Shown here in pieces: positions 16,173 through 22,520 of a DNA stretch of 27,704 nucleotides. The notes beneath the pieces were generated by a model. The model was not told the DNA's origin. It did not search any database and worked only from the letters and a program-made list of their open reading frames with translations. The stretch comes from an uncultured Lachnospiraceae bacterium (lineage in GTDB: Bacteria > Bacillota > Clostridia > Lachnospirales > Lachnospiraceae): the NCBI GenBank assembly GCA_910589635.1, contig CAJUTD010000028.1, positions 4,877-32,580 on the forward strand. The letters run 5' to 3'. The translations under genes and the position numbers were made by a program. How positions within the stretch are numbered: position 1 is the first letter of the stretch; the number at the start of each line of letters is the position of its first letter.

Positions 16173-19013
16173 TCATTTTCTTGTCTGTACGGACCAAGTA
16201 TCAGAATATGCGGAATACCGATAGGCGCCGGAAACTTTCACATAAGCTCTGACTTTATAATAGTAAGTTTTCCCTTTGGAGAGCCCGGTATCTGTAAAAG
16301 AGCTGCCCGTAGTGGTTCTCACCGGCTTATAGGAGCCTTTCTTGGAGGAAGCGCGGTATAGACGGTAGCCTTGTGCGCCGTCTGCTTTTTTCCAGGATAT
16401 TTTGACCCTGTTGGCGGATATTTTAGTGACAGATTTGATTTTCGGTTCTTCCAGCCTGGGAGTGACACAGATAACGGACGAAAACTTTGAGTATTTTGTG
16501 GTTTTATGTACTGTATTGTAGGCGCGTATTTTATAAAAGTAAATTTTATTGGGGATCAAGTTAGTATCTGTACAGCTTAAAGTATTGCCTTTTTGGATCG
16601 TCTTGACTTTGGTGTACTTGCCTTTATAGGAGGTTGAACGGTAAACTTGATAACCGTGGGCTCCGTCTGTCTTTTTCCAGGACAGTTTTGTTTTGGTGGG
16701 TGATAAAACATTTGCTGAGCGGATGGCAGGCTGAGCGAGTTTTGTTTTGCCCACGATGACATTGGAGTAAGCAGAATATTTTTTGTTGCCCTTTACGGTA
16801 ACATACGTCCTGATTTTATAATAGTAGGCGCCGTTTGCTGTGAGTGTTTTGTCTGTATATCTGTGATGTTTTTTTCCGCTTATCGTTCGGATGGTTTTAT
16901 ATTTTCCCTTTGCGCTGTCTGCTCGACAGATTTGATAGCCGCCAATCCATTTTTCCTGTTTCCATGACAGGGTTATGCCGTTATTTCCAGACAGGGAAAC
17001 GCTGACAAGCGCTGGCGCAGCCAGTCTGGAACTTTTCTTTTTCTCTTTGCTGTAAGGAGAATAATATTTTTTTCCATGGACCGTCTTATATGCCCGCACC
17101 TTATAATGATAAGTGCTGTTCGGCATAACCTCATCGTCCACATAACGCACGGTATTTGCACCTTTTATTTCCTTAATGAGTTTGTAGGTTCCAGATTTCC
17201 CGGTTTTTCGGTAAATACGGTAACCGGTTACGCCCTTTATTTTCTCCCATTTTACGGATATCTTGCGGTAGGAGGCTAATGTCAGGGAATTTATTTGCGG
17301 GGTTGATATCCTGGTGCTGGCCTTTTTCACAGAAGAATAAGGCGAGAATATTTTGATTCCATTAAAGTTCCGGTAGCTTCTGATTTTGTAGTAAAAGGTT
17401 TTGTTGATACCTATGGTATCTGTCCAGGAGACAATGCCTCCAGAGGAAATGGTAGCTGCTTTCTTATACCCTTTATCCGGTTTGGTAGAACGGTAAATTT
17501 CATATTTCTGCGCCCCGGCAATTTCCTTCCATTTTAATGTTATTTTTTTAAAGTTGGACACAGAAGTTTTTAGTGTGGGGGCGGCCAATCTATCTTGTGG
17601 CATTTTGCAGGCAGAAGCCGGCATACTATTATAGACGGGGACGCGGAACAAAAAAGAATTATTTAAAACGCCCATGTTTGCGTAGCCTCTTTTTACACTT
17701 TTTCCTTCGTTGTCCGCCGCCAGAAGATTTTGCATGTATTGATGCCAGTAAAGATTCCCATCAGAATTGTCCACGTCAAATTTTTGCAGGTATAAGGTAT
17801 TTTGTCCTATTTTAATATAATTGTTACTCACTTTTTGTGAACCACCGTACAGCGCAGCGTAGCGCGTCGTCCAGCCCGCGGCGCGGGCCTCCTCGAGACC
17901 GTTGCGAATAATTTCCTCATAACTTGTCCCGGAAGCCTGTATATTATAATAATTGTAAAGACCTTCATAGCCGGGATAGGTTCCTGAAATCAAAGGTGAA
18001 CTTCCGTCATTGCCTTGTTCTTGCCGCACTCTGCTGGCTAAGTGATAGGGACTGACATTTATTGATTTTCCTATCTGCATAAAGTTCTGGGCGTAGGTCA
18101 GGCCGTTTTCCAGCTTGGCGTTCGCCATAAACGTATTTTTCAAAATTGTCTTTACCCCGGATTCTTTGTGGCAGGCAGAGTTAAAGGACAACATTTCAAA
18201 TTGAAAGACCGAATCTTCGTTTAAGAAATTCCTCGGATCTATGTAATATCGAACAATTGGCTCGCTGGCCTGCACCCAGTAAGGAGCGCTGAGGACTTGA
18301 TTTGACATTTTCCAGCTTTCCATGCTGTCTAAAGGAACAAGATTTCGGGCAGGGGTCATTTCCTGTCGGATAACTGTGTTCCAGTTCAAGTTTGTGTTCA
18401 TGGGCACAAATGTCCAGTTGGGATGTGCAGAGATTAAGGCTTGTATGTATGGCCGATAACTTGCTGGAAAAGCGTTCAAATTTGTTTTTCCTGCCCTGGA
18501 AGCGGCAGAGGCCTGTCCCATAGCAGTGTTATTCTGTGTTTCCTTCCATTCTTTTAGTCCTTCGTCGGCAGAGATCAGGTAGGCATCCTCAATATATCCG
18601 CTGTATAATGTACCATTTACCATGGCTTCTATTTGGTACCAGATGTCACCATCGGCAAATGTGATACCCGTCAGGCGTACCTGGTGTCCTGTGAGGATAT
18701 TGGCCGTCGGTGCAGAATCATAGGTGGGTTTTTCCCTGATATCATAGGATTCACACTGGTATAACAGTGCAAAGACATCATGGTCGGCAATCAGGGAATT
18801 AAATGATTTTTTTGCTTCCTGATATGCCTCGGCGTCATCAGCAGTAACCTGCTTGGGGGTATCATAAGGAATGCCGGTGACAGTTTCTTCCCTATCGGGC
18901 GTTTCACCTACCGAAAATGCGGCGGCTTGAACCTGCATGGTACAGTGGTTCACACCTTGTTGAAATAGCATCATTGATGTTACAATGAGTGCTGTGATTT
19001 TTTTCAATCTCAT
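16173..19013 (-). CDS. Secreted N-acetylglucosaminidase (GH73-like) with SH3b and five Fn3-like repeats
   Basis: Extracellular peptidoglycan hydrolase of the LytG/endo-beta-N-acetylglucosaminidase type. A basic N-terminus and hydrophobic stretch end near VQAAAFS (residues 28-34), a likely signal peptide. An SH3b-like domain covers about 85-150 and the catalytic domain about 180-465, with SRVRQEQGNDGS placing the probable catalytic glutamate at Glu332 and GYEGLYNYYNI in the core. Residues 477-946 comprise five roughly 92-residue fibronectin-III-like repeats, each with W-K...Y.IYRS...YYYKIR motifs, probably a cell-wall or glycan-binding spacer. No LPxTG, S-layer or choline-binding motif is seen. 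AAGG upstream of the start gives a good ribosome binding site. Transcription probably comes from the two repeated promoters at 19047-19119. The gene is monocistronic. Confidence 0.9.
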   Translation of the reverse strand: MRLKKITALIVTSMMLFQQGVNHCTMQVQAAAFSVGETPDREETVTGIPYDTPKQVTADDAEAYQEAKKSFNSLIADHDVFALLYQCESYDIREKPTYDSAPTANILTGHQVRLTGITFADGDIWYQIEAMVNGTLYSGYIEDAYLISADEGLKEWKETQNNTAMGQASAASRAGKTNLNAFPASYRPYIQALISAHPNWTFVPMNTNLNWNTVIRQEMTPARNLVPLDSMESWKMSNQVLSAPYWVQASEPIVRYYIDPRNFLNEDSVFQFEMLSFNSACHKESGVKTILKNTFMANAKLENGLTYAQNFMQIGKSINVSPYHLASRVRQEQGNDGSSPLISGTYPGYEGLYNYYNIQASGTSYEEIIRNGLEEARAAGWTTRYAALYGGSQKVSNNYIKIGQNTLYLQKFDVDNSDGNLYWHQYMQNLLAADNEGKSVKRGYANMGVLNNSFLFRVPVYNSMPASACKMPQDRLAAPTLKTSVSNFKKITLKWKEIAGAQKYEIYRSTKPDKGYKKAATISSGGIVSWTDTIGINKTFYYKIRSYRNFNGIKIFSPYSSVKKASTRISTPQINSLTLASYRKISVKWEKIKGVTGYRIYRKTGKSGTYKLIKEIKGANTVRYVDDEVMPNSTYHYKVRAYKTVHGKKYYSPYSKEKKKSSRLAAPALVSVSLSGNNGITLSWKQEKWIGGYQICRADSAKGKYKTIRTISGKKHHRYTDKTLTANGAYYYKIRTYVTVKGNKKYSAYSNVIVGKTKLAQPAIRSANVLSPTKTKLSWKKTDGAHGYQVYRSTSYKGKYTKVKTIQKGNTLSCTDTNLIPNKIYFYKIRAYNTVHKTTKYSKFSSVICVTPRLEEPKIKSVTKISANRVKISWKKADGAQGYRLYRASSKKGSYKPVRTTTGSSFTDTGLSKGKTYYYKVRAYVKVSGAYRYSAYSDTWSVQTRK

Positions 19014-19046
19014 ATTTTCACCTTCTGTTGTCTTGTATTTATTACC

Positions 19047-19075
19047 ATTATATAGAGAAGTTGCCTGAGAATCAA
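19047..19075 (-). promoter_or_regulatory. Proximal glucosaminidase promoter (copy 1)
   Basis: On the minus strand, -35 TTGATT (19075-19070) and a perfect -10 TATAAT (19052-19047) are 17 nt apart, 33 nt before the start codon. The inverted repeat TGCCT-N11-AGGCA is centred on the -35 box. Confidence 0.7.
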
Positions 19076-19135
19076 GGAGGCAGCCAAACCTTTATATAGA
19101 GAAATTGCCTGAGAATCAAGGAGGCAGCCAAACCT
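19048..19135. repeat. 44-bp tandem duplication containing a promoter
   Basis: Two direct copies, 19048-19091 and 19092-19135, differ at only one base (G at 19060, A at 19104). Each contains a -35 box, a near -10 box and the TGCCT/AGGCA inverted repeat. Confidence 0.95.
19091..19119 (-). promoter_or_regulatory. Distal glucosaminidase promoter (copy 2)
   Basis: Second copy of the promoter: -35 TTGATT (19119-19114) and -10 TATAAA (19096-19091), spacer 17, produced by the 44-bp duplication. The -10 differs from copy 1 only at the last base because it spans the repeat junction. Confidence 0.55.
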
Positions 19136-19232
19136 TTTGTAGTGAACATATCAGGCATGATAAAAATACGAAAACTTAGGAATGCATACAGAACCGGGAT
19201 GATAAATTTTCTGTGGAAAATACTGGACTAAT

Positions 19233-19350
19233 TTGACAAAATATGATTAAATATGAATAGGTGTGAGAAAGATATACGCTGTGGTTCCCGGCATAAGAGA
19301 GAACCTCCGCATACATATATTGTCTTTCACACGGTAAAATTTGTATGTAT
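19233..19350 (+). promoter_or_regulatory. Upstream region and possible structured leader of the NifU-like gene
   Basis: A perfect -35 hexamer TTGACA is at 19233-19238, but no good -10 is seen at 16-18 nt. Downstream, GTGTGA (19261-19266) can close with TCACAC (19327-19332), with GGTTC (19284-19288) and GAACC (19301-19305) forming an inner stem; ATACATA (19311-19317) could instead pair with TATGTAT (19344-19350) just before the AAAGGAG. The two long-range pairings are mutually exclusive in part, as expected of a switch, but this is only a by-eye fold. Confidence 0.35.
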
Positions 19351-19366
19351 TGAAAGGAGTCTTAAA

Positions 19367-20059
19367 ATGATTTACACTAAGGAAGTCGAAAACATGTGTC
19401 CTGTAGCTAAGGGCGCAAAACATGAACCCGCTCCAATTCCGGAAGAAGGCAAATGGGTTCATTCCAAGAAAATTGAAGATATTTCCGGTTTTACACATGG
19501 CGTAGGCTGGTGTGCACCGCAGCAGGGTGCCTGCAAGCTTTCTCTGAATGTAAAAAATGGTGTAATTGAGGAAGCTTTGGTTGAGACTATCGGTTGTTCC
19601 GGTATGACCCACTCCGCAGCTATGGCAGCAGAGATTTTACAGGGAAAGACAATTTTGGAAGCATTGAATACAGACCTTGTATGTGATGCAATCAATACAG
19701 CTATGAGAGAGCTGTTCTTACAGATTGTTTACGGACGTACCCAGAGTGCATTCTCTGACGACGGACTGGCAGTAGGCGCCGGCCTGGAAGACTTAGGAAA
19801 AGGTCTTCGTTCTCAGGTTGGAACCATGTATGCAACCAAAGAAAAAGGTGTTCGTTACCTGGAAATGGCAGAAGGCTATGTAACCGGTATCGCTTTAGAT
19901 GCAGATAACGAAGTAATTGGTTATCAGTTTGTAAGCCTTGGCAAAATGACTGACTTCATCAAAAAAGGCGATGATCCTAACACCGCTTGGGAAAAGGCAA
20001 AAGGACAGTATGGCCGTGTAGCAGATGCTGCTAAGATTATCGACCCAAGAGAAGAGTAA
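19367..20059 (+). CDS. NifU/IscU-like iron-sulfur scaffold-family protein
   Basis: A 230-residue protein with an IscU/NifU-N fold signature: GVGWCAPQQGACKLSL (Cys49, Cys56), VETIGCSGMTHSAAMAAEIL (Cys77), then GKTILEALN, aligning with the second cluster-binding cysteine block of IscU. A clear third IscU cysteine (the HCS motif) is not present; Cys106 in LVCDAIN is at a different place. The C-terminal extension (residues 120-230) is not found in classical IscU. Iron-sulfur cluster handling is therefore plausible but atypical. The start is ATG 19367, 7 nt after AAAGGAG (19353-19359); the longer open frame upstream has no family similarity. The partner gene follows 19 nt later. The two genes look like a fixed pair in anaerobic Firmicutes, from general knowledge. 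Confidence 0.85.
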   Translation: MIYTKEVENMCPVAKGAKHEPAPIPEEGKWVHSKKIEDISGFTHGVGWCAPQQGACKLSLNVKNGVIEEALVETIGCSGMTHSAAMAAEILQGKTILEALNTDLVCDAINTAMRELFLQIVYGRTQSAFSDDGLAVGAGLEDLGKGLRSQVGTMYATKEKGVRYLEMAEGYVTGIALDADNEVIGYQFVSLGKMTDFIKKGDDPNTAWEKAKGQYGRVADAAKIIDPREE

Positions 20060-20078
20060 GGAAAGGAGAACGAATACA

Positions 20079-21089
20079 ATGGCTTTATTTGAATCATATG
20101 AAAGAAGGATTGACCAGATCAATTCTGTATTAAACAATTATGGAATCAGCTCCATTGAAGAAGCTGAAAAGATTACCAAAGACGCTGGGCTTGACGTATA
20201 CGAGCAGGTGAAGAAGATTCAGCCGATCTGCTTCGAGAATGCTTGCTGGGCTTACACAGTTGGCGCTGCAATTGCCATCAAGAAGGGCGCAAAGAGGGCG
20301 GCAGATGCAGCAGCAGCAATCGGAGAAGGTCTTCAGGCTTTCTGTATCCCGGGCTCCGTTGCAGACCACAGAAAGGTTGGTCTTGGACATGGTAACCTTG
20401 GTAAGATGTTATTAGAGGAAGAGACAGAGTGCTTCTGCTTCCTGGCAGGCCACGAATCCTTTGCAGCAGCAGAGGGCGCGATCGGTATCGCTGAGAAGGC
20501 GAATAAAGTTCGTCAGAAACCGCTGCGCGTTATCTTAAATGGCCTTGGCAAGGATGCAGCTCAGATTATTTCCCGTATTAACGGATTTACCTTCGTTGAG
20601 ACAAAATATGACTACAAGGAAGCAAAATTGAACGTAGAATATGAGAAAGCATATTCTGATGGACTTCGTGCGACTGTCAAATGTTACGGTGCAGATGATG
20701 TTCAGGAGGGCGTTGCCATCATGCATCATGAGAATGTCGGTGTTTCCATCACCGGTAACTCCACGAATCCCACACGTTTCCAGCATCCGGTAGCAGGTAC
20801 ATACAAGAAGGAATGCAATGAGCAGGGCAAGAAATACTTCTCCGTTGCATCCGGTGGTGGTACGGGACGTACGCTTCACCCGGATAACATGGCAGCAGGA
20901 CCGGCTTCCTACGGTATGACAGATACTATGGGACGTATGCATTCTGATGCACAGTTTGCAGGTTCTTCTTCCGTTCCGGCTCATGTAGAGATGATGGGTC
21001 TGATCGGAATGGGTAATAACCCAATGGTAGGAGCTACCGTTGCAGTGGCAGTTTCGATTGAGGAAGCGGCTAAAGCTGGCAAGTTCTAA
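20079..21089 (+). CDS. GGGtGRT family protein
   Basis: A 336-residue cytosolic protein of the GGGtGRT family, named from its motif, seen here as VASGGGTGRTLHP near residue 265. The function is not established. Other visible conserved parts are QPICFENACWAYTVGAAIA (residues 47-65), GSVADHRKVGLGHGNLGKML, CFCFLAGHESFAAAEGAIG and a Gly/Met-rich C-terminus. Several cysteines (in ICFENAC, ECFCF, KCYG, KECN) could bind metal together with the NifU-like partner, which is an inference. The ATG at 20079 has AAAGGAG at 20062-20068. Codon choice is restricted (Arg mostly CGT or AGA), suggesting strong expression. Two hairpins follow the stop. Confidence 0.9.
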   Translation: MALFESYERRIDQINSVLNNYGISSIEEAEKITKDAGLDVYEQVKKIQPICFENACWAYTVGAAIAIKKGAKRAADAAAAIGEGLQAFCIPGSVADHRKVGLGHGNLGKMLLEEETECFCFLAGHESFAAAEGAIGIAEKANKVRQKPLRVILNGLGKDAAQIISRINGFTFVETKYDYKEAKLNVEYEKAYSDGLRATVKCYGADDVQEGVAIMHHENVGVSITGNSTNPTRFQHPVAGTYKKECNEQGKKYFSVASGGGTGRTLHPDNMAAGPASYGMTDTMGRMHSDAQFAGSSSVPAHVEMMGLIGMGNNPMVGATVAVAVSIEEAAKAGKF

Positions 21090-21091
21090 AA

Positions 21092-21111
21092 AGAGTTCGT
21101 TTGCGAACTCT
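21092..21111 (+). terminator. Hairpin directly after the GGGtGRT gene
   Basis: Perfect 8-bp stem AGAGTTCG (21092-21099) with CGAACTCT (21104-21111), loop TTTG, starting 3 nt after the stop codon. No T-tract follows, so it may be an mRNA 3'-end stabiliser or part of a dispersed palindromic repeat. Confidence 0.5.
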
Positions 21112-21171
21112 CATGCGAGGCGTGTTTGTGAATCAATGATTTTCCTTTGCGCTTCTGTAATAGTTTTTGTA

Positions 21172-21203
21172 TTAAAAGGAATCGCGGGAGTGATTCCTTT
21201 TAA
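21172..21203. terminator. Terminator hairpin between GGGtGRT and lipoprotein genes
   Basis: Perfect 12-bp stem TTAAAAGGAATC (21172-21183) with GATTCCTTTTAA (21192-21203), 8-nt loop. The 3' arm contains a TTTT run, consistent with intrinsic termination. Confidence 0.65.
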
Positions 21204-21230
21204 TAATCCCATAAATGAGGGTTCTGGGTT

Positions 21231-21264
21231 GGCGTTGAACGCCCTTAGTTTGATAGGGTATAAT
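21231..21264 (+). promoter_or_regulatory. Lipoprotein promoter with palindrome over the -35 box
   Basis: -35 TTGAAC (21235-21240) and perfect -10 TATAAT (21259-21264), spacer 18, 31 nt before the ATG. The perfect inverted repeat GGCGTTGAACGCC (21231-21243) covers the -35 box and may be an operator. Confidence 0.6.
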
Positions 21265-21294
21265 ATCAAAAATATTTACGAGGAGTGATTGATT

Positions 21295-22020
21295 ATGAAA
21301 ATAAAGATAATAATGAGTTTTATTGGACTATCATTTTTAATATCTGCATGTGGCGCAAAAGCAGATACTTCAACCCAAACGAATACCTTGACAGAAGAAA
21401 ATGATGTTTATTCAGAAAACGAAATAAAAATAAGTTGGGAAGCAGATGAGGAGTCTGAAAAAGAAGAGCTAGACAAAGCAGAACAGGATAAGTTAGAGAA
21501 AGAGAAAGATAACGAATCAGAAGAAAAGATTGACAAAGAAGAAACGAAGGAGGTAAAGGAGGACGAACCAGATGAGCCAGATCTGACAGCAATGGAATTA
21601 GAAGAAATATTATTGCAGCAGCCCTGTTATGTGGAAAACATAGATTATATTAGAAATGACGCTGGTTATGGTGCGGATGTGAGTGTTGTGGTAAAAAACA
21701 ACTCCGGCACAGACATAAAAAATGTGTTTTATGCTATGGCGGGTTGGGATACCAACAATCTTCCTTTGATTTTATATACTTATAAGGCTGTCAATGGGAC
21801 TGGTTACATAGTGGAAAATGATTTTGGAGATCCCAATATAGTAAATGGCGGCACGTATGGGGAAGACCTTCTGTTTGGCATAAAAGAGGAAACAGCATCC
21901 AGATTGGAAACCTTCAAAGCTGTTGTAATCAAATATGAGGATTTTGATGGAAACACTTGGGAAAATCCTTATTATGAAGATTGGATAAAATTATATAAAG
22001 AGAAAAAATTAGAACCGTAG
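21295..22020 (+). CDS. Lipoprotein with charged linker and C-terminal beta domain (DUF5780-like)
   Basis: Exported lipoprotein anchored to the outer face of the membrane: hydrophobic signal followed by the lipobox LISAC with Cys19 as the lipidated residue. Residues 45-105 are a very acidic Glu/Lys/Asp-rich linker. The C-terminal part (about 110-235) contains DVSVVVKNNSGTDIKNV and WDTNNLPLILYTY, a beta-sandwich-like pattern that I associate with DUF5780; that match is from memory and uncertain. ATG 21295 is chosen because AGGAG (21281-21285) is 9 nt upstream; a TTG at 21289 is also in frame. It has its own promoter and appears monocistronic. No enzymatic residues are recognisable. Confidence 0.82.
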   Translation: MKIKIIMSFIGLSFLISACGAKADTSTQTNTLTEENDVYSENEIKISWEADEESEKEELDKAEQDKLEKEKDNESEEKIDKEETKEVKEDEPDEPDLTAMELEEILLQQPCYVENIDYIRNDAGYGADVSVVVKNNSGTDIKNVFYAMAGWDTNNLPLILYTYKAVNGTGYIVENDFGDPNIVNGGTYGEDLLFGIKEETASRLETFKAVVIKYEDFDGNTWENPYYEDWIKLYKEKKLEP

Positions 22021-22065
22021 TAATATATAATCAGAAAAATACAATTAGCAGAAATATGTAATGGT

Positions 22066-22088
22066 GCAGGACGTGTTAATCGTCCTGC
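22066..22088. terminator. Shared hairpin between convergent lipoprotein and small genes
   Basis: Perfect 8-bp stem GCAGGACG (22066-22073) with CGTCCTGC (22081-22088), 7-nt loop. The loop contains the stop codon of the minus-strand small gene. No long T-run follows on either strand, so termination strength is uncertain. Confidence 0.5.
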
Positions 22089-22246
22089 TTATTTCGAAAT
22101 ATCGGGTATCCGTTTCCCTGGCTGTCGGTGGTAATTTCATTGAGATGTTGCCTTCTGCAGGGCTTTTTCTTTTCGTTGACGATACCGCTTTCCCATGCTC
22201 CTACTGGTGCGGTGCGTATACTCTTATCTTTAGCTGTTCTTTTCAT
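22076..22246 (-). CDS. Small hypothetical protein, 56 residues
   Basis: I do not recognise this protein. It begins MKRTAKDKSIRTAPVG and ends PIFRNKQDD; it is hydrophilic and basic, with one cysteine in KKPCRRQH and a TTDSQGNGYP segment. There is no signal peptide or membrane segment. Evidence that it is real: AGGAGG (minus strand, 22257-22252) is 5 nt before the ATG, one of the strongest ribosome binding sites in the window; a TATACT -10-like box lies 27 nt upstream; it occupies an otherwise empty 500-nt gap between the lipoprotein and pckA genes; and its 3' end sits in a terminator-like hairpin. The frame is open upstream (to 22345), but that part is AT-rich promoter-like DNA. A cytosolic regulator or ribosome-associated protein is only a guess. 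Confidence 0.65.
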   Translation of the reverse strand: MKRTAKDKSIRTAPVGAWESGIVNEKKKPCRRQHLNEITTDSQGNGYPIFRNKQDD

Positions 22247-22273
22247 TGTGCCCTCCTGAGTTTTGATAAAATT

Positions 22274-22279
22274 AGTATA
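22274..22279 (-). promoter_or_regulatory. Candidate -10 box of the small gene
   Basis: TATACT on the minus strand, 27 nt before the start codon at 22246. The hexamer 17 nt further upstream is TTAATA, a poor -35. Together with the pckA promoter this forms a divergent control region. Confidence 0.4.
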
Positions 22280-22378
22280 ACCGAATATAGGAGAAATATT
22301 AAGTACAGGTAGCAAAAATATGAATCTTATAGATAAAAAGCGCAAATGGGAGAAAAGTAAAATTTTAGAGAATTTTTA

Positions 22379-22408
22379 TTGCCTATTGCATTCGTTATGT
22401 ATTATAAT
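22379..22408 (+). promoter_or_regulatory. pckA promoter
   Basis: -35 TTGCCT (22379-22384) and perfect -10 TATAAT (22403-22408), spacer 18. It implies a leader of roughly 105 nt before the pckA start, containing the hairpin at 22443-22459. Confidence 0.6.
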
Positions 22409-22442
22409 ATAGGACAGGAAGTTAATATTTCCCATTTCCCAG

Positions 22443-22459
22443 GCAAAACAGTGTTTTGC
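22443..22459 (+). promoter_or_regulatory. Hairpin in the pckA leader
   Basis: Perfect 7-bp stem GCAAAAC (22443-22449) with GTTTTGC (22453-22459), loop AGT. A second GTTTTG at 22461-22466 could compete for pairing with the 5' arm. No known riboswitch core is recognised. Confidence 0.4.
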
Positions 22460-22520
22460 AGTTTTGGGCAAGGACGGAAATCTTTACTTCAGAAAAAGAA
22501 AAGGAAAAGAGGTTAAAGAA

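Noticed and set aside
19157..19231. A 24-codon plus-strand frame beginning MIKIRKLRNAYR in the gap before the NifU-like gene
   Set aside because: No Shine-Dalgarno sequence precedes it and such short frames are expected by chance in AT-rich DNA.
21040..21288. An 82-residue plus-strand frame overlapping the end of the GGGtGRT gene
   Set aside because: It runs through two perfect hairpins and a promoter and has no ribosome binding site; it is not a gene.
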